Below are positions 24,395 through 33,810 of a DNA stretch of 64,000 bases, in pieces. A program made the translations under genes and the position numbers. Location of the stretch: positions 1-64,000 of the forward strand of contig NZ_PAQR01000028.1 of NCBI RefSeq assembly GCF_002709775.1, read 5' to 3'. Position 1 is the stretch's first letter, and the number at the start of each line of letters is the position of its first letter. The notes under the pieces were generated by a model. That model was not told where the DNA came from. It was given only the letters and a program-made list of their open reading frames with translations, and made no database searches. Origin of the DNA: Thalassospira sp. GTDB taxonomy: Bacteria > Pseudomonadota > Alphaproteobacteria > Rhodospirillales > Thalassospiraceae.

Positions 24395-25558
24395 TTAAAA
24401 CAGCGACATTTGCCCGTTCGCGCAGGGGCGTTTGAAACCGCTGCAATCAAGGTTAAGTGATCTGTTGACCAGATCATGCTTTTTGCGCGCAGTTTCAAAA
24501 CGTTTGGCGATCAGATCGGCAATCGGGCCGGTGCCGCGCATGCGGGTGCCAAATTCCGATTGATAGGTTTGACCATCGCGCATCTGGCGGATTAGCGACA
24601 TCACCTTGGCCTTGCGGTCCGGGTAATGGGCATCAAGCCATTCTTCGAACAGATCCGCGATTTCAAGCGGTAGGCGGAGCACGATATGGGCAATCGATTG
24701 CGCCCCGGCTTCCTTGCAGGCGGCGACGATCTTTTCGATTTCCATGTCATTGAGGCCCGGGATGATCGGCGCGCACAGCACGGTGACTGGGATGCCGGCA
24801 TCTGAAAGCTTCCGGATCGCCTCAAGCCTTCGATGCGGCGCAGAGGCGCGCGGTTCAAGAAGGTTTGACAGCCGGTGATCAAGGCTTGTGACTGAAACGG
24901 CAACCGATGCTCGATTTCGGGCGGCCATCGGCGCGATCAGGTCAATGTCGCGGGTAACCAGTGCGCTTTTGGTAATCAGCGAAAAGGGATGCTGGCAGTC
25001 AGACAGGACTTCGATGATGGAGCGCGTCAGGTTCTTTTTACGGTCAACTGGCTGATAGGGATCCGTACTTGTGCCAATCACGATCGGGGCGGGTTGGTAG
25101 GCCTTGGATGAGAGTTGCTTGCGCAAAAGCTGGGCGGCTTCCGGTTTCCAGAAAAGCCTGGTCTCAAAATCAAGCCCCGGGGACAGGCCCAGATAGGCAT
25201 GTGTCGGGCGGGCAAAGCAATAGACACAGCCATGCTCACACCCGCGATAGGGGTTGATCGACCGGTCAAACGGCACATCGGGGCTTTGATTACGGGTGAT
25301 GACAGATCGCGCGCCATCTATGCCAAGGGTGGTTTTGATGCGCGGCGGTTCCTGTTCTTCAAGCAGGTGGGTGGCCCAGCCATCATCAACCGCCTGATGG
25401 ATATGTCTTTCAAACCGGCCATCAACATTGGACACGGCCCCGCGCCCCTTTTGTCCGCGGGCGGGCAAGATGTTCGGCTCACATCCCGCGTTTGACCACC
25501 CATCATCAAAAATGGCGGTAGGGGTTGGATCGGACGTCTGTGCGATGTTGTTCTTCAT
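24395..25558 (-). CDS. PA0069-family radical SAM protein
   Basis: A 387-residue radical SAM enzyme of the spore-photoproduct-lyase-like PA0069 group. The 4Fe-4S cysteines are C107, C111 and C114 in YRGCEHGCVYCFARPTHAYL. Downstream sequence GTSTDPYQPVDRKKNLTRSI and the GLNDMEIEKIV stretch are typical of this group. The reaction is not known. The first ATG at 25558 gives the family's N-terminal extension with GAVSNVDGRFE. It lies 71 bases from the outer-membrane protein gene on the same strand. Confidence 0.9.
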   Translation of the reverse strand: MKNNIAQTSDPTPTAIFDDGWSNAGCEPNILPARGQKGRGAVSNVDGRFERHIHQAVDDGWATHLLEEQEPPRIKTTLGIDGARSVITRNQSPDVPFDRSINPYRGCEHGCVYCFARPTHAYLGLSPGLDFETRLFWKPEAAQLLRKQLSSKAYQPAPIVIGTSTDPYQPVDRKKNLTRSIIEVLSDCQHPFSLITKSALVTRDIDLIAPMAARNRASVAVSVTSLDHRLSNLLEPRASAPHRRLEAIRKLSDAGIPVTVLCAPIIPGLNDMEIEKIVAACKEAGAQSIAHIVLRLPLEIADLFEEWLDAHYPDRKAKVMSLIRQMRDGQTYQSEFGTRMRGTGPIADLIAKRFETARKKHDLVNRSLNLDCSGFKRPCANGQMSLF

Positions 25559-25629
25559 GTAGACATGATAAGGAACAAAAGAAGAACGTTCAAGTTAAAG
25601 GCGATGGCATAAATTTGTGAAGTATCAGC

Positions 25630-27270
25630 TCAGGGGCAATTGGTGCCGTTTGTCGTGATTGTTCCTGTAACGGTGCCAAGGCTGCCACCAATGTAACACG
25701 TGGTGATGTTGGACGTATTACCTGTACCAGACAGGTTGGATATATTTACGCTTCCAGCAAGCAAAATGTAACGTTTGGTGGCGGCCGTCCCTGTTGTGTA
25801 AATCTTGTTGTCGTTGACTCTGATGTTTGAGTTGGTGCCACGGATCGCCAGGAAATGAGAAGTGCTGCCATTGGCAATTATGGATATGTCATTATTTTCA
25901 ATTGTAATATTTTGACCGTCTTCGATATCAAAAGTGGATGCAGTTGACCCGCTGACGGTTGTTGTCAGTTTGTTGTCGCGAATTGTGACATTGTTCTTGC
26001 CGGCGATTCTCACGATGGTTGTGCTTGATGACCGGGTAAGGTTTGCCGTCACACCAATCAGGCTGCTGTTATCGGCCATGTCAAAGAAGCGGCCGGCGCC
26101 ACTACCACCGCCGCTGTCACCCGGGCCCGAGATTGAGGAATCTGGGATGGTGACCGTAACCGGACGCCCTGTCGGTGTTTTGATGTCGAGTGCACCTCCG
26201 CCGACAATTGTTTGCCCATCCTGAACATTGGTGATGGAACTGACATTTGTGTAGTTCCCGCTCAGCACAACGGTGGAATTGGCACCTGCATTGGCAATGG
26301 CGGTGGCAAAATCGCCCGCCGACGTTGAATTGCTGTTTAAAAGCGTGATCGTTTCGCCGTCCGCTGTTTGGGTGATTGCGCTTGCTTCCGAGAACTGTCC
26401 GGCCTGACTGACCACATCAATGTCGCGGATGATCGGATCGGTCATGCGTCGTTCCATCGCTGTCAGGCGTGGTTTCGGGGCATCGCCAAAACCTTGTAAG
26501 GGGATACGAAGGCGGAAGCTGGCAAAACCCTGCGTGCCGCGTGGACTGTCATGCTGAATTTCAGCCCCGAGCGAGAAGCGCGATCCTTCCCATAAAAAAG
26601 GAACTTCATCAAAGGTCAGGTCCAGTCGCCCACGCGGACCCTGTACCGTATCAACACCGTCTTCCGTAAAGCGATAACCACCCGCATAGGCACGGAGTTG
26701 CTGTCCAGCATCAGCCTTAAATAACGGAATGCGCCAGCCAATTTCCCCGTCAAAACCTCGCAGGGCACGTTCTTCGCCCTGACTATACATCAAGGTGGTG
26801 CCGCTCACATCGACAGTACTGAGGCTGTCCTCGAAGTATTGTGTGGTGCCGATGGGGACATAGGCATTGGCGCGAAAATCCCAATCAAGCGACAGGGCCT
26901 CTGCGCCGAAGGTCAATTGGTTGAATTTGTTGCCATAGGGGCTGTGGCGGCGGTCAAAATACCCGTAGCCGCCAATGTTCCATCCCGAATCAAGCATCTG
27001 ACGGATGCCAAGACCGAAGTTCCCTTCGTGGCTGTTATTGTCATCCATCCGGGCGCGAAGGCTGGTGAAGGTCAGTGTGTCCTCATCCTGCCAAAGCGGA
27101 ATGAACAGGTCCGTCTCGCCAATGTTACGGTCCGTCCCGCCTTTGCCTTCCAGATCAATATGCGGTCCCCATTTTGGGCCGGATGGTTCTGCGGCGGCAT
27201 GGGCAACTGTTGCAGCTAGCAGAAAGGGGGCGCAAAGGGCGATGGAGCGGATGGATCGGGTAACGTGCAT
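25630..27270 (-). CDS. Inverse-autotransporter-type outer-membrane protein with beta-helix passenger
   Basis: A 546-residue exported protein. A signal peptide (1-26, ending VAHAAAEP) is followed by a beta-barrel-like region (about 30-290) resembling the inverse autotransporter (intimin/invasin) translocator: NNSHEGNFGLGIRQML, WNIGGYGYFDRRHSPYGNKF, GAEALSLDWDFRANAYVPIG. Residues about 300-546 are repetitive, rich in Asn, Ser, Thr and Gly (TIRDNKLTT, ITIENNDIS, IRVNDNKIY), the pattern of a right-handed parallel beta helix. It is unusual for the passenger to be a short beta helix rather than Ig-like domains. A surface location follows from the family. Base usage in the passenger is more AT-rich than around it. 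Confidence 0.82.
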   Translation of the reverse strand: MHVTRSIRSIALCAPFLLAATVAHAAAEPSGPKWGPHIDLEGKGGTDRNIGETDLFIPLWQDEDTLTFTSLRARMDDNNSHEGNFGLGIRQMLDSGWNIGGYGYFDRRHSPYGNKFNQLTFGAEALSLDWDFRANAYVPIGTTQYFEDSLSTVDVSGTTLMYSQGEERALRGFDGEIGWRIPLFKADAGQQLRAYAGGYRFTEDGVDTVQGPRGRLDLTFDEVPFLWEGSRFSLGAEIQHDSPRGTQGFASFRLRIPLQGFGDAPKPRLTAMERRMTDPIIRDIDVVSQAGQFSEASAITQTADGETITLLNSNSTSAGDFATAIANAGANSTVVLSGNYTNVSSITNVQDGQTIVGGGALDIKTPTGRPVTVTIPDSSISGPGDSGGGSGAGRFFDMADNSSLIGVTANLTRSSSTTIVRIAGKNNVTIRDNKLTTTVSGSTASTFDIEDGQNITIENNDISIIANGSTSHFLAIRGTNSNIRVNDNKIYTTGTAATKRYILLAGSVNISNLSGTGNTSNITTCYIGGSLGTVTGTITTNGTNCP

Positions 27271-27625
27271 GTTTAACCTAGTCAGCAGGGCTCACATTGC
27301 GCCTGCGGGTGCAGGCACATTGCCAAGACATCAGAAGATTTTGCTCGTGGGGAGTTTCGTGCCCCGCCGTTGCATGGCTTTTGCCATGTTGATTTTTATT
27401 GAAACGACCGTAGTGCCGCCTGATCCTGGCGGCCACTTCTATTCTTTATCATTTTCCCAGAAGTTATCATTTTCCTGGTCCCGGCAGGCTGACCGGATCG
27501 GGCAGGGAAAATGTATGGTCACAATGATTTTCTTGCTGGTTGATCGAGCCGGGATATAGTCAAGACAAGGTGCGAAACGTCATCTGTCAATGCGCACCGT
27601 TTGATCATTTGCAAAGGATCGCCCC
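27271..27625. other. Divergent non-coding region with a 12-base direct repeat
   Basis: A 355-base gap between the outer-membrane protein (minus) and the LysE gene (plus). TTATCATTTTCC occurs at 27446-27457 and again at 27464-27475, 18 bases apart. No gene or terminator was recognised. Confidence 0.6.
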
Positions 27626-28258
27626 ATGGATTGGTCACAGGTTTTGAGTTTTGCGCTGGTTGCGTCACTGCTTGTCATGTCGCCGGGACCCAATGGCGTG
27701 CTGGTCGCAAAAACCGTCCCGACATCCGGGCGCGCGGCCGGGATGGCCAATGTCGCCGGGTTCGTCAGTGCCTTTTACCTGCACGGAACATTGTCGATCC
27801 TTGGTATTTCGGTGATTCTGGTGCAATCGGCACAGGCATTTATGATCGTGAAGTTCCTTGGTGCGACCTATTTGTGCTGGGTCGGGTTCAAGGCGCTGCG
27901 TGATGCATGGCGTGGGGTGAAAACCGTTGCCGAGGTTTCACCGGCAAAGCGCAAGCGCACGCTCATCAAGGCCTATGGTGAGGGGTTCTTGACCAACGCC
28001 CTTAACCCGAAGGTTTCGATCTTTTATCTGGCAGCCTTCCCGCAATTCATCCCCGTGGGTGAGGGGGCGGTGACGTCGGCCTTCATGCTGGTCTGCCTGC
28101 ATGCGGCGATCAATGCCGTGTGGTTTGCCGCCATGATCATGTTGCTGGCGCGTCTCACGCGTTTTGCCGGCAGTGGCCGTTTCCAGCGCGCGCTCAAGGC
28201 AACTACAGGGGCGGTGTTCATTGCCTTTGGCGTCAAGCTGGCAGCGCTCCGCCCGTAA
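27626..28258 (+). CDS. LysE/RhtB family amino-acid exporter
   Basis: A 210-residue inner-membrane protein with five or six hydrophobic segments and the family signatures SPGPNGVLVAKTVPTSGRAAG (about 19-39) and GFLTNALNPKVSIFYLAAFP (about 115-134). Family members export basic or neutral amino acids or homoserine lactones; the substrate is not readable. AAGGATCG precedes the ATG. It is divergent from the outer-membrane protein and followed by a terminator. Confidence 0.9.
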   Translation: MDWSQVLSFALVASLLVMSPGPNGVLVAKTVPTSGRAAGMANVAGFVSAFYLHGTLSILGISVILVQSAQAFMIVKFLGATYLCWVGFKALRDAWRGVKTVAEVSPAKRKRTLIKAYGEGFLTNALNPKVSIFYLAAFPQFIPVGEGAVTSAFMLVCLHAAINAVWFAAMIMLLARLTRFAGSGRFQRALKATTGAVFIAFGVKLAALRP

Positions 28259-28282
28259 GGTTTTTGGCAAGTTTTGAAAAGT

Positions 28283-28316
28283 GCCCGTCGTCCGTTTGGT
28301 CGGCGGGCCTTTTATT
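28283..28316 (+). terminator. Terminator of the LysE gene, overlapping a convergent stop codon
   Basis: GCCCGTCG pairs with CGGCGGGC (8 bp with one G-T) around a 10-base loop, followed by CTTTTATTT. The T tract covers the stop codon of the small membrane protein on the other strand. Confidence 0.75.
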
Positions 28317-28470
28317 TGCGCGCGACGATCAGCGCCATGATCGCGCAGAACAGGGCGAACAGGATGTCGCTTGCGGCAATGTTGTCTGTCACCAGTGCTT
28401 CAAAGGCCGCGATCGGCAGAATGATCGAGGTCAGGACGAGAAAGACCGGATTGAACAGTTTCTGTTTCAT
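28312..28470 (-). CDS. 52-residue membrane protein coupled to the lactate permease
   Basis: On the minus strand the permease stop codon and a new start form TAATATG, and a 52-codon frame follows. The peptide starts MKQKLFNPVFLVLTSIILPI and ends ALIVARK. It has two hydrophobic segments (about 8-22 and 33-49) joined by a short acidic loop (TDNIAASD). Tight coupling, a clean frame and membrane character argue for a real small protein, perhaps an accessory subunit of the permease. No family was recognised. Confidence 0.65.
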   Translation of the reverse strand: MKQKLFNPVFLVLTSIILPIAAFEALVTDNIAASDILFALFCAIMALIVARK

Positions 28471-28471
28471 A

Positions 28472-30046
28472 TTATGCGCCCCCGTTCATCGTCGTGATCA
28501 AAAGAATGCCTAGCGCCATGAAGCCGCAAAGAGCGGTCAGGATGACACCGGTTTTAAGAACGACCGACAAGACCGGTCCTTCCTTGCCCGACAGACCCAC
28601 TGTCGAACAACCCACCAGGATTTTTGACGGGGCCAGCATACTGCCAAGCGATGCGCCCGTTGCCTGTGCGGCAAGAACAAGGGCGGTCGATAGACCGGAA
28701 AGTTCGGCTGTGTGGCGCTGGAACATGCCAAAGACGACGTTGGAATTGTTGGTGCTGCCGGTCATGAAGGCACCCAGTGCGCCAATGGCGGGCGAGATCA
28801 CCGGATAGGCGACGGCAAAGGCGCCTGAGAAGATCGCTGCACCGCCTTCGGCCAGGGCATAGGTCATGCCCGCGTGATCCATGATGATGGCAAGGCCGAT
28901 CACCGGCACCATGCCAATACTGGTCGGAAGGCCGCTTTTAAGCGTGCGTTGCCAGATGCGTTTGCCAATCCCGTTATCGTAATGGCGGCGGAGCTTGAAG
29001 AAGGTAAAGCTGATGGCAGCGGTATAGAGCAACAGCGCACCCGGATGGCCAAAGATGGCGATGGCCTTGGCACTTTCGGCTTCGATCACCCAACCGGCTG
29101 CTGTGGCGGTTTCCGGGAAATCAAGCGTGAAGCGGGCCGTGCCCAGAAGCATTTCAACGGCCGGGACAAAGGTCGCGAGAGTCACCAGAACGATGAAGAC
29201 CAGATAGGGTGTCAGCGCCTCGATCAAAGGCATGTGGTGATGATCATCGGCAACCTGTTCGGCGACATCATCGGGATGAGGCTTCCAGAACCGTGTCACG
29301 ATGATCGAGGTAACCAGTCCGGCAATACCGGCGGTCAGGCCACCCAGCGTCCACACACCGTAATTGGCCATGAAATACTGCACGACACCCATCACACCGG
29401 AAATCAGGACCAGCGGCACAATGCGGCGGCGAATGGTGCGGAACCCGCCATCCAGCCACAGCACAGCAGCACCACACATAAAGCCCGACAAGCCCAGAAG
29501 GATCGCGGAATAATGGGTCAGTTCCGTGCCCGGAATGCCGGTCACACCAATCAGCGCTTCGAACGAGGTCGCCATATTGCCAAACAGCACCGACCAGCTA
29601 TGGCCAATCATCGGTGCGGCAACGGCCAGCACGGGCGAAAAGCCCATGCCCAGTAAAAGCGGTGCAACAACGGCAATCGGAACGCCAAAGCCTGCAACGC
29701 CCTGCAGGAAGCTGGCAAAGACGTAGCCCAATATCAGGAGTTGTAGCGGGCGATCATCGGTCAGCGATCGAATGGCGCGCCCGATGGTCTTGATCGCGCC
29801 AGCTTCTTCGGCCGCGAAATAAAGGATCAGGGCTGCCCAGACGATATACAGGATATAAAGGGCCAGCATCACGCCCTTGGCCTGGGCGATGATCAGCATG
29901 TCGGTCGGTGCGCCAAAGAAGAAGACGGCAAGGATGACCGTCACAAACCATGCGGCGGCACCGGCGCGCGCAGCACCCCAGTTGGCCTTGATCATTAGAA
30001 ACAGAATGGTCGCGATTGGCAGGGCTGCCAGCAGGAAGTCGGTCAT
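28472..30046 (-). CDS. L-lactate permease family transporter (LctP)
   Basis: A 524-residue polytopic inner-membrane protein with about 13 hydrophobic segments. LctP/LldP family landmarks are FASFLQGVAGFGVPIAVVAP near 112-131, the GHSWSVLFGNM stretch, GALGAFMTGSTNNSNVVFGM near 416-435 and AQATGASLGSMLAPSKI. It imports L-lactate, D-lactate or glycolate with protons. It is followed without a gap by a 52-residue membrane protein. No lactate dehydrogenase gene or LldR-type regulator is nearby. Confidence 0.9.
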   Translation of the reverse strand: MTDFLLAALPIATILFLMIKANWGAARAGAAAWFVTVILAVFFFGAPTDMLIIAQAKGVMLALYILYIVWAALILYFAAEEAGAIKTIGRAIRSLTDDRPLQLLILGYVFASFLQGVAGFGVPIAVVAPLLLGMGFSPVLAVAAPMIGHSWSVLFGNMATSFEALIGVTGIPGTELTHYSAILLGLSGFMCGAAVLWLDGGFRTIRRRIVPLVLISGVMGVVQYFMANYGVWTLGGLTAGIAGLVTSIIVTRFWKPHPDDVAEQVADDHHHMPLIEALTPYLVFIVLVTLATFVPAVEMLLGTARFTLDFPETATAAGWVIEAESAKAIAIFGHPGALLLYTAAISFTFFKLRRHYDNGIGKRIWQRTLKSGLPTSIGMVPVIGLAIIMDHAGMTYALAEGGAAIFSGAFAVAYPVISPAIGALGAFMTGSTNNSNVVFGMFQRHTAELSGLSTALVLAAQATGASLGSMLAPSKILVGCSTVGLSGKEGPVLSVVLKTGVILTALCGFMALGILLITTMNGGA

Positions 30047-30170
30047 GAAGGGCGCACCATAACCTTTTGAAACATGGGGCTATCGTTGATGGATTCAACG
30101 GGAGGCGCATATTGTCCGACCAATGATGCAAGCGCAAGTGGTGTGTTCTGGTATTTCGTATGATGAAATG

Positions 30171-30203
30171 CAAATGCCGGACTCTCATGGAGCCCGGCAT
30201 TTG
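30171..30203 (-). terminator. Hairpin terminator downstream of the monooxygenase gene
   Basis: CAAATGCCGG (30171-30180) pairs perfectly with CCGGCATTTG (30194-30203), with an extra CTC/GAG pairing in the loop. The U tract is weak. Confidence 0.6.
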
Positions 30204-30228
30204 CGAAAAGCGTATGGTCTGTCGGCCT

Positions 30229-31248
30229 TTAGGCGCAGTCTTTATTGTCAGACTTTTCGTTAATTTCCCCAAACAGATCAGCGGCAATTTCAAAGGATTT
30301 CAGACGTGCGGTCTGATCATAGATGTTGGCAGTCACCATGATTTCATCGGCGCTGGTCATATAGGCAAACTCACGCAGTTTCTTGCGCACCGTGTCACGG
30401 CCCCCGATGGCGGCGTAGCGCATGGCGTGATCGACGCCGGCCTTTTCAACGCGGTTCCAGACCTCGTTCATGTCCTTGACCGGTTTGGGCAACTGTCCGG
30501 GTGTTCCGCGCCGCAGATTAAGGAACTGCTGCTGCATCGAGGTTGCCAAATATTCACCTTCCTCGTCGGTATCAGCTGCAAAGAAGCCCATGGCGGCAAT
30601 CGCATAGGGTTTATCAAGCTGTTCGCTTGGCTCGAACCGGTTGCGATAAAGGGTGAGCGCATCCATCAGCATGTCGGGTGCAAAGTGCGAGGCAAAGGCG
30701 AAGGGCAGGCCAAGGCGTGCCGCCAGATCAGCAGAAAACAGGCTGCTGCCAAGGAGCCACATCGGAACCTGTGATCCATAACCCGGGACGGCACGGATCG
30801 GCGGGTTGCCTTCAAGCGGGGCAAGGAATGCCTGAACCTGCAAGACATCCTGAATAAAACGTTCTTCGGAACCATGCATATCGCGGCGAAGGGCGGCGGC
30901 GGTGCGTTGGTCCGTACCCGGCGCACGGCCGATGCCCAGATCAATACGGCCGGGATGAAGCGCATCAAGGGTGCCGAACTGTTCGGCGATCACAAGCGGC
31001 GCATGGTTGGGTAGCATCACACCGCCCGAACCGACCCGTATGGTTTTGGTGCCCGCCGCCACATGCGCCATCACGACAGACGTCGCGGCACTCGCGATGC
31101 CGGGCATATTGTGATGTTCGGCCAGCCAGTAGCGATGGTAGCCAAGCTTTTCGGCATGTTGCGCAAGCGCCAGTGTATTGCGCAGCGCGTCAGAGGGATG
31201 TTCACCCGCATTCACCGGGCAAAGATCAAGAAGGGAATATCGTAGCAT
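30229..31248 (-). CDS. LLM-class flavin-dependent oxidoreductase
   Basis: A 339-residue luciferase-like monooxygenase of the single-component MsnO8 group (YhbW-like). Typical stretches are [20 protein letters not shown] (about 36-55), [20 protein letters not shown] (about 75-94), and [17 protein letters not shown]-dependent oxidation of an unknown small molecule is expected. It is monocistronic with a hairpin downstream. Confidence 0.9.
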   Translation of the reverse strand: MLRYSLLDLCPVNAGEHPSDALRNTLALAQHAEKLGYHRYWLAEHHNMPGIASAATSVVMAHVAAGTKTIRVGSGGVMLPNHAPLVIAEQFGTLDALHPGRIDLGIGRAPGTDQRTAAALRRDMHGSEERFIQDVLQVQAFLAPLEGNPPIRAVPGYGSQVPMWLLGSSLFSADLAARLGLPFAFASHFAPDMLMDALTLYRNRFEPSEQLDKPYAIAAMGFFAADTDEEGEYLATSMQQQFLNLRRGTPGQLPKPVKDMNEVWNRVEKAGVDHAMRYAAIGGRDTVRKKLREFAYMTSADEIMVTANIYDQTARLKSFEIAADLFGEINEKSDNKDCA

Positions 31249-31377
31249 AGCCAGACTTTCGGTTTGGCGCGGGAATCGCAGAATTGGTTTTTTGCGGCGC
31301 GCCTGATTTCACGGTTGGCATTAATCTAGCGTGAAATTTCCCCCATGCCAGCCCCGAAGGCAGATTGGTTGGCCGGG

Positions 31378-32268
31378 TCAGCCTTGGTGGGCGCTCAGAG
31401 TGCGGCTGACGAAATTACGCAGTGCGGTCGAGATGTCATTGCTGCGATAGGCAAGCGAGAGCTGTGCAATCGGGACTTCGCCTTCGATCTCGCGATAGGC
31501 AACGCCCTTGGCTTGCAACTGCGTCATTGGTTTGGGAACCAGTGAAAAACCAAGTTCGGCGGCGACGAAATTGATCACCGATCCCAGCTGCGGGGCGATC
31601 TGACCCATTTGGGGTTCAAATCCGGCGTCACGACAGGCTGTGACGACCTTGTCGTAATGGGTCGGGCCGACAGCGCGCGGGGTCAGGATCAGGGCCTCGT
31701 CACAAAGCTCGGAAAGGGCAACCTTTTCTCGCTGCGCAGCCGGATGTCCGGACGGCAGGACGAGCACCATCGGTTCGCTTGAAATCACATGCAGGCGAAT
31801 GCCATCACCGGCAATCGCATCCTGACGCAGAAAGACCGCATCAAGGCGTTCATCATTAAGGCCAGCGACCAGCTGGGCCGAGTTGGCTTCTTCCAGCGTC
31901 ATTTCAACGCCGGGGTAACTGCGCCGGAAGTCACGAAATACCCTCGGGACAGAGGGGCTGAAGGCGGCAGATGCGGTAAACCCAACCCGGATGGATCCGA
32001 CTTCGCCGCGCCCGGCCCGTTGGGCGGCGCGAATGGCGCGCTCTGCGAGATCAGGGAATTGGGCTACGACCTCAAGAAATGCCGTTCCGGCTTCGGTCAG
32101 TTCGGCCCCATGCGGCAACCGGTGGAAAAGGGCGGTTCCGATTTCATGTTCCAGGTCGCGGATTTGCTGACTAAGTGGCGGTTGCCCTATGCCAATGCGC
32201 GCAGCCGCACGGGTAAAGTTGCCTTCGCGGGCGACGGCAAGGAAGTAGCGGATATGGCGCAGTTCCAT
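31378..32268 (-). CDS. LysR family transcriptional regulator
   Basis: A 296-residue LysR regulator. The N-terminal winged helix (1-60) has MELRHIRYFLAVAREGNFTR and PLSQQIRDLEHEIG; the remainder is the periplasmic-binding-like ligand domain. The ATG at 32268 is used because it gives the conserved LysR N terminus; a longer in-frame read-back to 32412 runs across the shared promoter. It is divergent from an MFS transporter with about 110 bases between, the usual arrangement of a regulator and its target. Confidence 0.92.
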   Translation of the reverse strand: MELRHIRYFLAVAREGNFTRAAARIGIGQPPLSQQIRDLEHEIGTALFHRLPHGAELTEAGTAFLEVVAQFPDLAERAIRAAQRAGRGEVGSIRVGFTASAAFSPSVPRVFRDFRRSYPGVEMTLEEANSAQLVAGLNDERLDAVFLRQDAIAGDGIRLHVISSEPMVLVLPSGHPAAQREKVALSELCDEALILTPRAVGPTHYDKVVTACRDAGFEPQMGQIAPQLGSVINFVAAELGFSLVPKPMTQLQAKGVAYREIEGEVPIAQLSLAYRSNDISTALRNFVSRTLSAHQG

Positions 32269-32378
32269 TTTGATATATCCAAAACATATCACAAAAGACA
32301 CTTCCATATATTGGACGGATGAGGTCGAGAGTGCAATCATAAGCGTCACCTTTTGATTTGCTCCAAATGAGGTCGCAA

Positions 32379-33746
32379 ATGGCTGTTTCTCGGGAAAATG
32401 CCCAGGAAGCACATTCCGCAGTTTCTGAAAGTGCCGCTGATACGGCGATATCTGATGCGTCGCATGATATGCGTTCGCTCAGCCCGCTCGCGTCCACCAA
32501 CGTCGCCGAAACCGATGATCCAGTGGGGATCATGCCGGGATCGGGTGCGTTTCGCCGTATCAGCATTGCACTGTTTCTGGCAGGCTACGCTACCTTTTCG
32601 CTGATTTACTGTGTGCAACCGCTTTTGCCGGAGCTCGCCGGGCATTTCATGGTCGGGCCTGCGGAAAGCTCGCTTGCGCTGTCACTGACGACCGGCTTTC
32701 TCGCCTTCGCCATTTTATTGGCCGGGGCGGTGTCCGAGGCCGTCGGGCGCAAGCAATTGATGCTGATTTCCATTTGTGTGGCATCGGTTCTGAACCTGAT
32801 TGCACCGTTTCTGTCGGACTGGCATGCGTTTCTTGTCGTGCGCGCGCTTGAAGGGCTGATGCTGGGCGGGGTTCCTGCTGTTGCCATGGCTTATCTGGCT
32901 GAGGAAATCGATCCCAAGGGCCTTGGCATGGCGATGGGGATTTATATCAGCGGCACGGCAATCGGTGGCCTGAGTGGCCGTGTTGTGATTGGCTTCCTGA
33001 CCGATCTGTTTGGCTGGCATGTTGCCCTTGGTGCGATGGGGGCGCTTGGTCTTGTCGCGGCCCTTGGATTTGCCATCCTGTTGCCGGCATCACGCAATTT
33101 CGTGCGCCGTCCGGGCTTTCAGGTGGGCTATCACGTGCGCGCCTGGGGCGGGCATCTGAAACATGCCGGCTTGCCGTTCGTGTTCCTGATTGGTGCCTTT
33201 GCCATGGGCTGTTTCGTCACCGTGTTCAACTATGTCGGGTTCAGGCTTTCGGATGCGCCCTATAGCCTTAGTCAGAGCCAGATCGGTCTGATCTTTGTTG
33301 TCTATCTGTGTGGCTCGGTGACCTCATCAGTTGCCGGTGCACTGTCTGACAAGATCGGCCGTGGTCCGGTGCTGGTCGCGGGCTTGATGCTGGCCGCCGT
33401 TGGGGTCGGCTTGACGGTGGCAGACAGTCTTTCGGTGATTATTGGCGGGATCGTCATCCTGACCAGCGGGTTTTTTGTCGCCCATTCGATTGCCAGTGGC
33501 TGGGTCGGGCGGCTCGCCGAAACGGCCAAGGGCCACGCATCGTCGCTTTACCTGCTGGCCTATTATCTGGGTTCAAGCATCATGGGATCGGTCGGTGGCT
33601 GGTTCTGGGATCAGGGCGGCTGGAACGCGGTGGCGGGCTTCGCCGGTTCGCTGTTGCTTTGCGGGCTTTTGTGCGGGCTTTACCTTTGGGCGCGCGCGGC
33701 ACAGGCGGCCCGCCAATCAGAAATGCAGGTCGCTCGAACGGCCTGA
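32379..33746 (+). CDS. MFS transporter, probable drug or metabolite efflux
   Basis: A 455-residue major facilitator with a polar N-terminal tail (about 1-50) and 12 hydrophobic segments. The loop 2-3 motif reads GAVSEAVGRKQLM near 113-125, and DKIGRGPVLVAG lies in the second half. It resembles the YnfM/arabinose-efflux group. The ATG at 32379 is favoured by GAGGT six bases upstream; other in-frame starts at 32358 and 32367 exist. Likely controlled by the divergent LysR protein. A terminator follows. Confidence 0.88.
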   Translation: MAVSRENAQEAHSAVSESAADTAISDASHDMRSLSPLASTNVAETDDPVGIMPGSGAFRRISIALFLAGYATFSLIYCVQPLLPELAGHFMVGPAESSLALSLTTGFLAFAILLAGAVSEAVGRKQLMLISICVASVLNLIAPFLSDWHAFLVVRALEGLMLGGVPAVAMAYLAEEIDPKGLGMAMGIYISGTAIGGLSGRVVIGFLTDLFGWHVALGAMGALGLVAALGFAILLPASRNFVRRPGFQVGYHVRAWGGHLKHAGLPFVFLIGAFAMGCFVTVFNYVGFRLSDAPYSLSQSQIGLIFVVYLCGSVTSSVAGALSDKIGRGPVLVAGLMLAAVGVGLTVADSLSVIIGGIVILTSGFFVAHSIASGWVGRLAETAKGHASSLYLLAYYLGSSIMGSVGGWFWDQGGWNAVAGFAGSLLLCGLLCGLYLWARAAQAARQSEMQVARTA

Positions 33747-33753
33747 TCAAAAC

Positions 33754-33787
33754 AAAACCCCCGCCACATTGGACGGGGGTTTAATCT
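33754..33787 (+). terminator. Intrinsic terminator after the MFS gene
   Basis: AAACCCCCG (33755-33763) pairs with CGGGGGTTT (33774-33782), followed by TAATCTTTT; usable from both sides. Confidence 0.88.
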
Positions 33788-33810
33788 TTTGGAACGGATT
33801 TGGGCCGGGC

